From Perkinsus marinus ATCC 50983 (Eukaryota > Perkinsozoa > Perkinsida > Perkinsidae), in NCBI RefSeq assembly GCF_000006405.1, contig NW_003216446.1, forward strand, positions 126,435-190,434: a stretch of 64,000 nucleotides of DNA. The letters run 5' to 3'. Below the pieces are notes generated by a model, which saw only the letters and a list, made by a program, of their open reading frames with translations, did no database searches and had not been told where the DNA came from. This document shows positions 32,301-45,207 of this stretch, piece by piece. The first letter of the stretch is position 1, and the number at the start of each line of letters is the position of its first letter. Position numbers and translations under genes: made by a program.

Positions 32301-34837
32301 TAGAAGAATACTTGAGTAGCCTGGGCATCGTCGAGGAACGAAGACCTCGATAAAGATACGGCCAGGGCCATGGAAACTCCCCCTGAACGACATACAACTC
32401 AAACCTGTCAGGTTTGCAGATGAGCCACGAGCTTTTTGGTGTACCTCTGAGGCCTCCACTCCACGCAGTTAGAGTGAGTTCTTTCCAAGAATACCTGACA
32501 TTGGGGGATCTTTAAATTTGGACTGGTCCGATCCCTTCGAAGAATTCCAATAACAACAGAGTTTTCGAAATGACGACTTCAGCCTAATTACTCCTCGCCA
32601 ACACTGTTGATGAGAGGAGAGAGGGTGAAGACCATGATCGCTCGACTGGCACTCGTTGCAAGGTACAAGATGAACAACCTGAACGATAGGCACAGCAGAA
32701 TGGAACCGCCCTAAACTTCACGATTAGTCTTCATGTTGACAACGTCAAGATGTGATAGCATATGCCCAGGTGAAGCCAAGATGCTTTATAATGAAGCTCC
32801 ATCTAATAGATGGAGCTTCATTATAAAGCATCTTGGATATAGATGAAGGATATAGATGGCATCTATATCCTCCAAGAGTCCGCACGACACTCCTTCAAAA
32901 GTCGTACTCACCAGAGAAATTCTATGGGCTGCGCACGGTAACAGGCATCGCCAAAGAGAACTCCACCGAGGAAAAACACAACTGCGTTCGAGACAAATTC
33001 CATCACCGACCAGAACGAGTCAATAGATTCGCCGCTTATCAACAACGGGCGCATCCTGAGAACGATTACGTGGCGCGCGATAATAATCACGTGCAGCAGC
33101 ACCTCCAAGAAAGCATCATCCCAGCCGTGAACGTCGTGATGACTCCCGACATCCCGAAGTAGACCTCCGCAATAAAGAAGGATGCATATGCAGTAACCAG
33201 AGATATACATGTCTGCAATGTAAGATCGTACTGCCCGAACCTGAGTCGCTCAACAGAGAACCAACAAGTAGAATACATGCACCCCTCTACTTCAGCATAG
33301 CAGCTTCTGTTTGAAAATATTGTACAAAATAGTACAAAAACCCGGAAATAGCAACGCTAGGAACTTCAGAATATTCGGGATCCAATGAACACTTGACTGC
33401 AAAGGCTGCCCACGAGAGCTCCCCTTTTTGTCAGCTCTTATTCATACAGGTAAGAGAAACAACTTTGACATCACAAGCAGATTGCCGACCACGGTGTTCG
33501 CGTCTAGACTGCATGTTTGACATTGTAAATCGTCTATTTCGCAAGAAGTCACCTTGTATCGTTGCGAAATGCGCAACTTGCGAAATGGACCAAAAATGAG
33601 ATATAGGAATATAACACCCTGAGGCGGGTACCTGTTCCTGACATGAGACATCGCAGACAGCCCATGAATGCCCAAGAGCATGCCCAACGACACCGATCCA
33701 ATCACTGCTCGCACAAGATACACTGCGATATCAACTGAGGAGATATACAGAATCTTATCACAGAGCGTGCGCGATCAGAACCCATTCCACGTACGCGCTC
33801 CATAGGGCGAAATCTGGTCGTCCAGCTCGGTCTTCGCCACGGAATAGAGGACGATGAGCATTCCATCGCCCAACAAACTCTCCGTTTCCATCAACGTTTT
33901 CAATCGCTGCGTAGCTGAGGTGAATAAAATGCTCCCATAAAATTACACACTAAACGCATTTCCCTACACCCCAACGCTCTCAATATCCAAATCGCAGCCG
34001 TCGGCTCCGTCCCCGACACCACCGCTCCAAAGCAGACACTCAGAGCCACAGGCCAATCTCGAGTCGATGGTAGGAACCTGCTGAACCGCCCATCTCGAGA
34101 CGACCGGTACGAGAGCCTTCACCGTGTCGGGAGAGAGGACAGGAAGGCTGATATGAGGAAGCCGAAAGTCGCCATCAGTGTTGCTCTGAGAATGAGGACC
34201 AAGTTCATGTCAATGTGGGGTAATCAACAGTGGCTGCAGGAGGTATATACCTGCTAATACTAGCATTGACGAAGCTTCGACACTTCTTACAGCAAAACTA
34301 TACAAATTTCGCAACAGTTTACCGAGAAAACTTCACTATCGTTGAGTCCTCCTACTCTACCCCTCTCGCTGGTGAAACACAGAAGACTCACTGAAGGAGA
34401 CTTCCTCGGACCAGATTCGCATCCAGGGCGAGTACGTCACCGAACATGAGCATTGGGATGAAGACGAAGCATAGGAGCTGCGGATCGACAAGAAGCCACC
34501 TGAACCGTCACTCGCCACGAAATTCGGTAGGTAAAATCGTTACGTCTGAATACTGTCGCCCAATATGCCCCACTCATACAACGGAACATTGTGGAGAAGG
34601 ACCGCTAGTAACTGTGGTATAATCGATCACGCGATCGATTTGGGAGTATTTTACCATGCCCAGTTTGAAGACAGCAACAGTTGGTGGAAGAACCTTCACG
34701 AAATTGGCACACACCCAGCAAAGGAAAATACCCATACCGACGGCTACTATGATGAACCTGAAATTACACCCCTCAGGCGACAGGCTATTTCGCGCGCCAC
34801 GAAATTCACCACCTACGCTGGATGTACCGCGAATCAT
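29327..34837 (-). CDS. Na+/H+ exchanger (CPA1/NHE-SOS1-like) with long cytosolic tail
   Basis: Electroneutral cation/proton antiporter of a cell membrane. Minus-strand exons give transmembrane signatures in family order: 34757 (FIIVAVGMGIFLCWVCANFV, VLPPTVAVFKLGM), ~34450 (LLVDPQLLCFVFIPMLMFGD, VRGSLLQ), ~34060 (WPVALSVCFGAVVSGTEPTA then AIWILRALGC), ~33920 (LKTLMETESLLGDGMLIVLY, ion-site ES...GDG), ~33735 (YLVRAVIGSVSLGMLLGIHG), ~33240 (LTLQTCISLVTAYASFFIAE, FGMSGVITTFTAGMML), ~33020 (EFVSNAVVFFLGGVLFGD) and ~32440 (WSGGLRG + GVSMALAVSLSRS). The usual T-D-P of TM4 reads T-E-P here. A hydrophilic tail follows (AVTELLFPDPTEGYDEQ, YQKVGTVVQQLQAELSDVIE, SVLEHIDADVHRLHNSQELL) to the stop at 29327, as in SOS1-type exchangers. 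The N-terminal exon(s) are not resolved. Confidence 0.8.
30225..30285. repeat. Short local direct/inverted repeats
   Basis: Three near copies of (G)CCTGGGAT / ATCCCAGG with GTGAATCC(T/C)A spacers. They form small hairpins inside the exchanger gene, in a presumed intron. Confidence 0.5.
32776..32836. repeat. Perfect 61-bp palindrome, 30-bp arms
   Basis: Left arm CCAAGATGCTTTATAATGAA + GCTCCATCTA, one unpaired A at 32806, and the exact reverse complement on the right. A weaker ATATAGAT / ATCTATAT pair follows at 32837-32870. It lies in a presumed intron of the exchanger gene. Confidence 0.95.
34758..34809 (-). repeat. F3 intron, ~52 nt
   Basis: GTGAATTTCGTGGCGCGCGA ... GTGTAATTTCAG. It splices to the first membrane exon of the exchanger. 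A second F3 copy forms the acceptor of the next exon (~34535-34483: GAATTTCGTGGCGAGTGACG then GTTCAG). Confidence 0.7.
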
Positions 34838-35446
34838 CCAAATTGCAGTGTTTGTCTATGTTTATTCGTCCGACAAAACATAGTCGAACGTAGGCGATAA
34901 AACCAAGGAATGATTGTGACACGATCGACTGCACTGTATCGCAGAGTCCTCCAACAGCCCGCTCTGGTTATGGCAATCGCCAAATACAATATCTCTGCTG
35001 AATATATTGATTTCGAACCTCAGACTCTATTTTGGAGCTCATTCTACTTCATCAAATGCGAGACAAATACCAAGTCCGATCTCCATAATTGATCTATCCT
35101 GCATGGCCCGATGATCGGTCTAAATTCCCCATTGAGGGAGTAAAAAAAGTATAGCATGATTCCACCACACAACTCACAGTATCGGGTAGTGTTGGCCGCC
35201 ACTCTGCGCGGCCACTCCAACTTGTTTCCCATGAGATCCTCCGACTCGTTGCTTCGCTCCGCCGACTTCATTATCATTTTTCCCATGACCAGTGAGCTCC
35301 GCATGTAGCTGCTGTACCACTCTATCATGCTGAGCTTCAGCAGACGACTGCAACGATGAGCGTACGAAACAAAGCCTCTCCAAACGACCATCTATATACA
35401 CTATATACTTCCTACAACGTCGCACTATGAAAGATTCACATACACA

Positions 35447-35690
35447 AACGATATGACATTAACCACTTAATGATGACTCTTTACCCCTCCCCATCCTCGA
35501 AATCTTCAACTGGTCTTCTGCTTTAACCAATGAGCAACACATAGAGACTCCCCCTCTACCACAAGGCTACTATCATCCAACTGCTACTACTACCAATGCA
35601 TCCATAACAAGTACTCTCAAGCTCGGATGAATCCACCGACACTCCTACCCGTGCCCTCATAACGAGGTCCTTATACAGCGCCTCCCCGAC
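35447..35690 (-). repeat. Copy B of ~240-bp duplication (inverted relative to 2637-2878)
   Basis: Contains the last exon and 3' flank of the secreted-protein gene. See the entry at 2637. Confidence 0.8.
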
Positions 35691-36005
35691 TACCACCCAC
35701 TCCCCCTGTTCAGTTTCGTACAAATTCCCACCAGTCGCTGAGGAGAAAAGCCAACACTCGCAATCTTCACACTAATGACTTTAATAATAACCCATTTCGA
35801 GAACTGCTCTACCCCTTACACCACATCAGCAGCGCACAGCGAAGATTCTTATAAAGATACCCCTACCGGGTAGGGCCTACCCACCAGCCTGGAGACAGAG
35901 CTTATCAGGCAAGGCCTCCTCGATATCGACTACTGCATCAATGGGATCCTCCGCCCGGATACTCCAACACACCATTACAACATACAGGAACATCGCCGAA
36001 TACAT
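35556..36005 (-). CDS. Small secreted cysteine-containing protein
   Basis: Exon 1 from the ATG at 36005 encodes a textbook signal peptide (MYSAMFLYVVMVCWSIRA, cleavage expected before EDP) and EDPIDAVVDIEEALPDKLCL. A GT donor at ~35886 (GTGGGTAGGCCC) and an AAG acceptor near 35776 join it in phase to DCECWLFSSATGGNLYETEQ, GEWVVVGEALYKDLVMRARV, GVSVDSSELESTCYGCIGSS and the stop at 35556. The mature protein is ~91 residues with five Cys (one, then C-x-C, later C-x-x-C). The first exon is acidic. I do not recognise the family; a secreted small Cys protein in a possible parasite could be an effector or surface factor, but that is speculation. A fragment of it is duplicated beside ChaC. Confidence 0.6.
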
Positions 36006-36345
36006 TCCCAATAAAACAAGAGCTGCAAATGTTTAATTAACCAATTCTGCACGCATGCACACAACACGCATACACCGAAAGATTCTCAATATTGCACTAG
36101 TTTTGTTTGTTATATATACTCAAATCAACCGTTGGGCAGTCGAGCACGCTTGTTCAAGGCCGCCCCTTGTTGTTGCTGATCCTCCCGACCCGACTTGTAT
36201 AGAGATGCTGCACCTGATGATAAGGGTATTCATATCAACATACCATCGTCAACAGTTTTGGAAAATATGCACATGGTCATCTGTTGGTGACAATATGAAA
36301 ACTCTGTGGGGATTTTGGCAGATGTTTATTGGTTTCTGTACATTT

Positions 36346-39340
<2,995 letters not shown>

Positions 39341-39383
39341 TTAAAAGTACGCTCACCTCCACTGAGAAGACTGTCAAAAAACC

Positions 39384-39540
39384 CCAGTGAGTGTTGGAGG
39401 AATATATTTTCGCTTTCCTCACCTGAGCTCAGGAATTTTCTCACTACCTACAGAGTAGAAGTGTAGTACACAATCCAATAACAATTTCTCCACAATTTTC
39501 ATAAACTCACATAGCAGTTGAATATTTTCATATTTTCCCA
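39384..39540. mobile_element. MITE-2 copy k
   Basis: CAGTGAGTGTTGGAGGAATA ... CTCACCTGAGCTCAGGAATT ... AGTTGAATATTTTCATATTT. Between the kinase start and the TBC stop codon. Confidence 0.7.
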
Positions 39541-39649
39541 TACTATACTCGATTTCAACACCCCATCACCAAATTTTTTTACAAAAATTTCGATAATTTC
39601 CAAATAGCTCACCTCCACTGAACTCAACCACTACCACGCGAAACAAATC

Positions 39650-41823
39650 TTACAAATTTTCTTCTTTTCGGGACCTTCCCCGATGAACTTTCGGCATCAT
39701 AAATTTCTCCAATTCGTTCATCAACCTCCTCTCCCTCCCCTCATTCGACACCGACGATGTCGACCCGCGCTCTTTTCGGGCAATCCGAAAATAATCTTCC
39801 CGCACTTCCTCTTCCGGACGCTCCCCAGGAGGGTCCACAATCGCCAAGAAACACCGGTCCAACGAGTCGGCTCTTTTTCCCATTTTTCTATCACTTTCTT
39901 CCTCCAAACTCATCCGTTTTCTCTTACTTTCTCGAAGTGTCTCCACCACCGTATTCGTCACTTTATTGAACGCCGTGCAAAAGTCCGGCACATCGCAAAC
40001 GTTAATTCCATTTAGCGATTTTTCTATCAGATTTCGCAGTTCATTCACATCCTTTTCCCCCTCCACAATAGGCCCCTGTGCGACGGTCAGCACCCCCAAA
40101 GAAACTCTAAATATCACACAAATTCCAAACGCCCAATAAAAATCCCAAATTCTTTTCGAAACTTCTACCGGTAAAGTCGCCGTAAATAAACATAAAAACC
40201 ATGAAACCGTCAGAAAAGAAAATTCGTTAAAACTTCTTTTTTCTTCTTTTAACGAGTTACATAATTCTCCCACATATCGCTCCGCCAGCTCTTCCAACAC
40301 CAATCGATCAATAACCGCGCCCCTCAAACTCGTATAGTAATCCGGAGCCATTTCTCCATCCTCAATGATCGCGCATAAACAACAAAATGCAATTTCTTCC
40401 GAGCATACTTCCAGCAACAACGCTCCCACATAGCTCAACCCTTGACAATACCCCACCATAGGATTCCTCACCGAATAAACTCTCAAAATTCTCTTCAAAA
40501 TTTTCGCTCCTCCTTTTTCCTGCCACTCCTTTTCCCCACAAAATGTTCTCGAAACGTCCAAATCGATCAGCTCGCCAAACTCCCCCTCCACTTCTACCAA
40601 ATTCACATAGCCCGGATTTCTATCCAATGCTATTGAACTAGCCCCCGACAGCAAAAACCATACCCCTTCCCTTATACTCCCCGGTACTCCTTTTCTTGTC
40701 AATCTCTGTACCACACCTTTCGGAACGCTTATATTATTCATAATATAATGATCAACTACGCTTCGCCACCGACACTCCAAACAGGAGCAACCCCTCACAT
40801 GTACCGAGCTGTTGTCGTCCGATAGGATCCTTAGCAGTTGGTCGAAAGCTCTGATGAGTTTATCAGGCCGGGAGTCTGGAGAAAGGTGATTAAATCCCGA
40901 TGTGTAAAAACGTCCCTTTTACGGATTTTTTCACCCATCATACTCCGACGTTTGAATAGAGATATTCTTGCTTTTTCTTCCCGAAAAATCCCACAGAAAT
41001 TTTCTTTCGATCCCAACAGCCCATTATTACTAAAACTGCTCAGAAAAAATTCGCAAAAACGGGAAAAAATTCTTTTTTCCGCGAAAATGGCGTGACCCCA
41101 TTGAAAATTTTATTGCGGTTCGAACTTAAATAATTCAACCATTCCAATTTCAAATCATCTCATCATCGCAGCTCCTCTCGAATGACATTAATTTCGCCAC
41201 ACATATTATACCGACACGAGCATAAATTCCTAATTTTCCATCTCATAAAAACTTCATAGTATCGCGATAAGTCTCCCCTTAATTATCGCGAAAATTCTGA
41301 CAAAATTTCTCAAAAAAATGTGATCAACTACGTGCGTTGGTGACAATATAAAGATTCCGAGTAAATTCTTATCGGCTACTATACACTTCCAACCGAATTT
41401 CTACGATTCGTCGAGAAACTCCCGAGCTCAGCTGAGGGAAGCAAACACATATTCCAATACTAAAATTTCTCCAAAACTCTTTCCCCCGTTACTACTCTTT
41501 ATAATAACAACCGCATCCAACTTCTCCTTCACACCAACATCAGCGCACCACCTCACAAATACAAATACTCCATTAACAAGTCCATGAAAGACTCTCCCTC
41601 CCTCTCCAGCAGATACCATAAATTCCCGCAAAAATTTTCCGTTATTTCTCCTACAAATTTCCCCAAATTTTTCCTCGATTTTCCCTCCACGTAATTCCTT
41701 CGGTACCGCTCGGCCGTCCAAACGTTCATAAATCCTCCTCACAATCTCAGCCGACTCATCCTCCTCATGTGCATGCGTGCAAAGATATCCTCCCGACGAA
41801 GCCGACGATTCGACCATAGGCAA
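39650..41823 (-). CDS. TBC-domain Rab GTPase-activating protein
   Basis: Accelerates GTP hydrolysis by Rab GTPases in membrane traffic. The main exon (~40890-39650) carries a TBC domain: RLTRKGVPGSIREGVWFLLS (motif region of R-x-x-x-W-x-x-x-x-G), FGELIDLDVSRTF, ILKRILRVYSVRNPMVGYCQ then GLSYVGALLL (the G-Y-C-Q-G catalytic Gln finger), and FLTVSWFLCLFTATLPVEVS then RIWDFYWAFG. The canonical I-x-x-D-v-x-R-T-f arginine finger is present as IDLDVSRTF. Upstream, RPDKLIRAFDQLLRILSDDN continues the frame. A further 5' exon from 41823 (MPMVESSASSGGY..., EIVRRIYERLDGRAVPKELR) most likely begins this gene; between them lies an intron containing a MITE-2 copy, whose GTATTGGAATATG end looks like the donor. 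That 5' exon carries an F2-like GCACGCATGCAC in frame. Confidence 0.82.
41314..41463. mobile_element. MITE-2 copy l
   Basis: GATCAACTACGTGCGTTGGT ... GCTCAGCTGAGGGAAGCAAA ... CACATATTCCAATAC; within the TBC-gene intron. Confidence 0.7.
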
Positions 41824-42096
41824 GCGACCACACTCTGGAAACTCAATAACAAACTTCGAAAAAAAGTACCAACCCGGAAAAAGATGAGAGAAAAAATTTT
41901 CAAAAGCAGAGAAAAAAATTTTCAGGTCATCGCTGATTACAGTACTTGCTTATTTGGAAATTTCCCAGCCCATAAGAAAATAATTTCACCAAAAAATTCA
42001 CAAAATCTGTGATAACCAACTGAGTTGGTAAAATAATTGAAACTCGATCAAATATTATTATCAAAAATCTCATCTAGATTAAAATGCCAAATTTCC

Positions 42097-44348
42097 TCAA
42101 TACCATTCTTCGAGCAACTCCTCCTCATAAAAATTCACTCCAACACATTCCCAACCACCAGCATAGAAACGTTTGCTTACAGTAAGGAACATCATCAACT
42201 GTACTAAATCGGACCTCATCCGTATCTTCCACCCTCAAGCTTTGGATACCATTTCCCTCCGTATTACCTCCCTAACCCTCCCCATTTTTTCGCCGCATCC
42301 TTCTTTTTCCAACTCTTCGAATAAATCATCAAATTCCTCACCGTCGTCGCTCCCCGTAGTCATCGCTACCACAATTTCGTCAATTTTTCCCGAAATTTTT
42401 TCCGTTCGCTCCGCTAAAGCATCATCAACCATTTCTTTTTTCAAATCAACGACCAAACTCCCCATCGCTTCAACCATCGCTCCTGCGCTCTCCACAAGAA
42501 ATAAATCATCATCATCAAAATTCAGCAAATCGTCATCGTCCTCATCTACTAGATCAGGAGCTCCTAAAAACGAAAAAAATGGAAAAAAATCAGGAAAAAA
42601 TTTTATTCACCATCTTCTTTTTCCTCCCTTGCTCTCCTCACTGCAGTGCTCAACTCCTCCAACGCGTCTTCTATACACTTTACATGTCTTGTCACTATTT
42701 TTCGACACGCACTTGCAGGCCCCAACGACATTTTCTTTACACGTTGAATACGCTCTAGAATAACACCGCCTGAAATAAATAAAAAATTCCCTCAAAAAAA
42801 CTGGAAAAAATCCATAAAATTTGACGAATTTCATCCAATAAAATCCCGAAGAAACGACAAAAAATTCAATTTCAATTCCAAAGACAACAATTTCTACCAC
42901 AATTTCCTCCCCAAATATTACATATCCTGCTAACAGCTGCTCTATTTCGCACTGCCGCCTCACTCAGCTTCTCCACTTGCTTGTCAATATCATCACCCAA
43001 GGCAGCCACTTCAGCAACCAAACACTTCCCTCCTAAAAAAATTATAAAATTCAAGAATGATATTTTTCCTATTAAAATTCCCACAGGAAAGTCAGTAAAT
43101 ATTATAATTTCTATCACGTGGAGAGTAGTGGAGACATGATGACACAATTTGCCATTTATGCCAGAGGACATAATAGGTTGCTGCCAATCCGGAGCCGATC
43201 CCGGCAGTGCTTGGGACAGTTGTTCCGTCGCGGTGAGCAAAACCGCTTTCCTTCGTGTTGCACGCATACACAAAAGATTCTGTCCCCTAGCGTTTCGCTA
43301 GGAACATTGCCATCATTATTCACTAACATGTACAACTTCTCCTTTCTTAAGTTCGCCTTAACTTTTGTTCAAAAAAGTTTTACTACAGATTTTTTATTCA
43401 AAAAATCCACGCGAAAAAATTTTTGCTTTTTTGGAAAATTTTTGAGAATTCCTCCACAAGGTGTTTAACGACAGTGATTTAATTTAGCATTTCAAAATCG
43501 TCGAAATTTTTCCTTTCAAATTGCAAACACGAGCATCAGCTAATACAATCGCATTGATTAATTTCCCAACACCTCCCCCTCCCCTTAGTATCACCCTTCA
43601 AGGCAACTGCCGTCATACACGTGCATAAAACCCCAAACGTGTTGGCGACCTCCCGACCAACCGGTGTGAGGATGGTAGACACTTCCTCGTCACTTTCAAG
43701 TTGGGCACAGAAACATCCAAACTTTACAATGCTGCGCTGAAAAAAACATCGTTAGACGATTTTCCCCGTGTAAAAACGACCCTAAAAACAAATAATTCCT
43801 AACGGTCGGAATTATATAAAACACAAAACCATTAAAATCTCAACTTCTCATTGATGCGCTAAAACGAAAGGAAGAGAAAAAAAACTAATAAATTCGCAAG
43901 AAAAAAATCCCACTTTTTCCTGTCGAAAAAAACCTGAAATTTTCCCTAAATGCACAGCCGAAAAATTTATCAGCTAAATTTTTCCCTTCCACCTTGAAAG
44001 CATCCGCCTCTCGAATAAGCTTATCCCTGGTGACGTCAACAGTAACCTTAGACTGGCCCTCAGAACTACTACCAACATACTCCGGCACTTCTGATACGTC
44101 AACACCTGAAAATTACATAAAATTAATCACCATTATGTAAGTGAAAAAATATTCAATTTTTCGAAAATTCCCAAAATATTTCTACCTGGACAAGTTGTTT
44201 TAGTAGGAAAATTCACAAATTTCAACGCCTTGAAAAATCTCAGGAAATTTATGATCATAAAAATCAGCATAATGGCAACATCAATTCTCTTACGCCCCTT
44301 ACGTAGCTTCCGCCAGATCCCCTCAGTGTTGATGATTTTGTTGGACAT
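42097..44348 (-). CDS. Acidic coiled-coil protein, unknown
   Basis: Exons on the minus strand: 44348 (MSNKIINTEGIWRKLRKGRK), ~44106 (EVPEYVGSSSEGQSKVTVDV, READAFKVEGKNLADKFF), ~43730-43580 (SIVKFGCFCAQLESDEEVST, PVGREVANTFGVLCTCMTAV), ~43030-42915 (LVAEVAALGDDIDKQVEKLS, EAAVRNRAAVSRI), ~42770-42610 (ERIQRVKKMSLGPASACRKI, KCIEDALEELSTAVRRAREE), ~42562-42250 (APDLVDEDDDDLLNFDDDDL, then a long helix with DALAERTEKISGKIDEIVVA), and a short tail ending EEELLEEWY at 42097. Not recognised. The helical heptads and acidic block suggest a scaffold or chaperone-like role, which is only a guess. One intron (42199-42249) is F4. Confidence 0.5.
42199..42249 (-). repeat. F4 intron, 51 nt
   Basis: GTATCCAAAGCTTGAGGGTG, GAAGATACGGATGAGGTCCG, ATTTAGTACAG. 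Confidence 0.65.
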
Positions 44349-44405
44349 TATTAACCCCTACGATACATTCACACAACACGACTTAGGCAAAAATAATGAA
44401 ATCAA

Positions 44406-44529
44406 TGGAGTTTCACAACCCGTTTTACGCGAAGTGGCGTCGTAAAACTCGGTGAAAAACGCGATATTCGCGGTGATATGCAGTAGTCGTGAAATATGTT
44501 TTTCACATCACTAGGGTGGTGAAACTCCA
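44406..44529. mobile_element. MITE-1 copy e
   Basis: Ends extend to perfect ATCAATGGAGTTTCAC / GTGAAACTCCATTGAT (44401-44534), about 16 bp. The core is almost identical to copies b and c. The long, clean termini suggest the youngest copy. Confidence 0.9.
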
Positions 44530-45207
44530 TTGATATCATATTAACCCTCGTCTCTTACTCGAACACGCTTAATACGGAATTACCATGTATTGCGTCTCAC
44601 TCGGTGATGATTACAAATGGTATGGTATCGGTAAAATTAAAATCCATCGCCTTACAGCATCTCAAGTCACGTCTTGGAATACAACACAACTCCTAATTAC
44701 TTTCCCAACAATTTCTTTATAGATTTCATCGATACCAACCGTCCAAGAGTATCCCTCATCTCTCTCACCACAGGAACCTCGCAGGTTCGAATCCCACAGA
44801 CTACAATCAGCTCGAAAAGAAGACATGCACGAAAAACTTTTAATGACGGAAAAATGTCCTACCCGGGGATCGAACCCGGTCCAAACTCCAGGGTAGCGAC
44901 TGATGCCTGGTCTATTGACTTAATCAATAGACGGGGGCTAAGCGAGCATCGCCCCGATAGTAGCGAGCTGAGCCGATATAATAATAACAGCAGCCACGGC
45001 TTATTAGCTCGCCTTACTACTCATAACCCGCCTTCTACCTTACCATACTTATGCGATTCTCTTCCACTCAAAGGCGACGACTTTAAACTTGTCGAGAGGT
45101 GATAAATTCCTCCCAGTGAAGTGTATTATGAAGTTTTCGTTTTCTTAGGGTGGAAGAACACAAACCGTTGATATGACAATAAGAATCGCGATAATCATTA
45201 ACATTCA
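44530..45207. other. Spacer with two F1-like motifs
   Basis: B-box motifs on opposite strands: GCAGGTTCGAATCCCACAGA (plus, ~44781) and GGACCGGGTTCGATCCCCGG (minus, ~44865), the latter followed by GACATTTTTCC...AAAAG as in F1 introns. A perfect hairpin TCTATTGA-CTTAA-TCAATAGA lies at ~44913-44933. No exon recognised. Confidence 0.4.
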
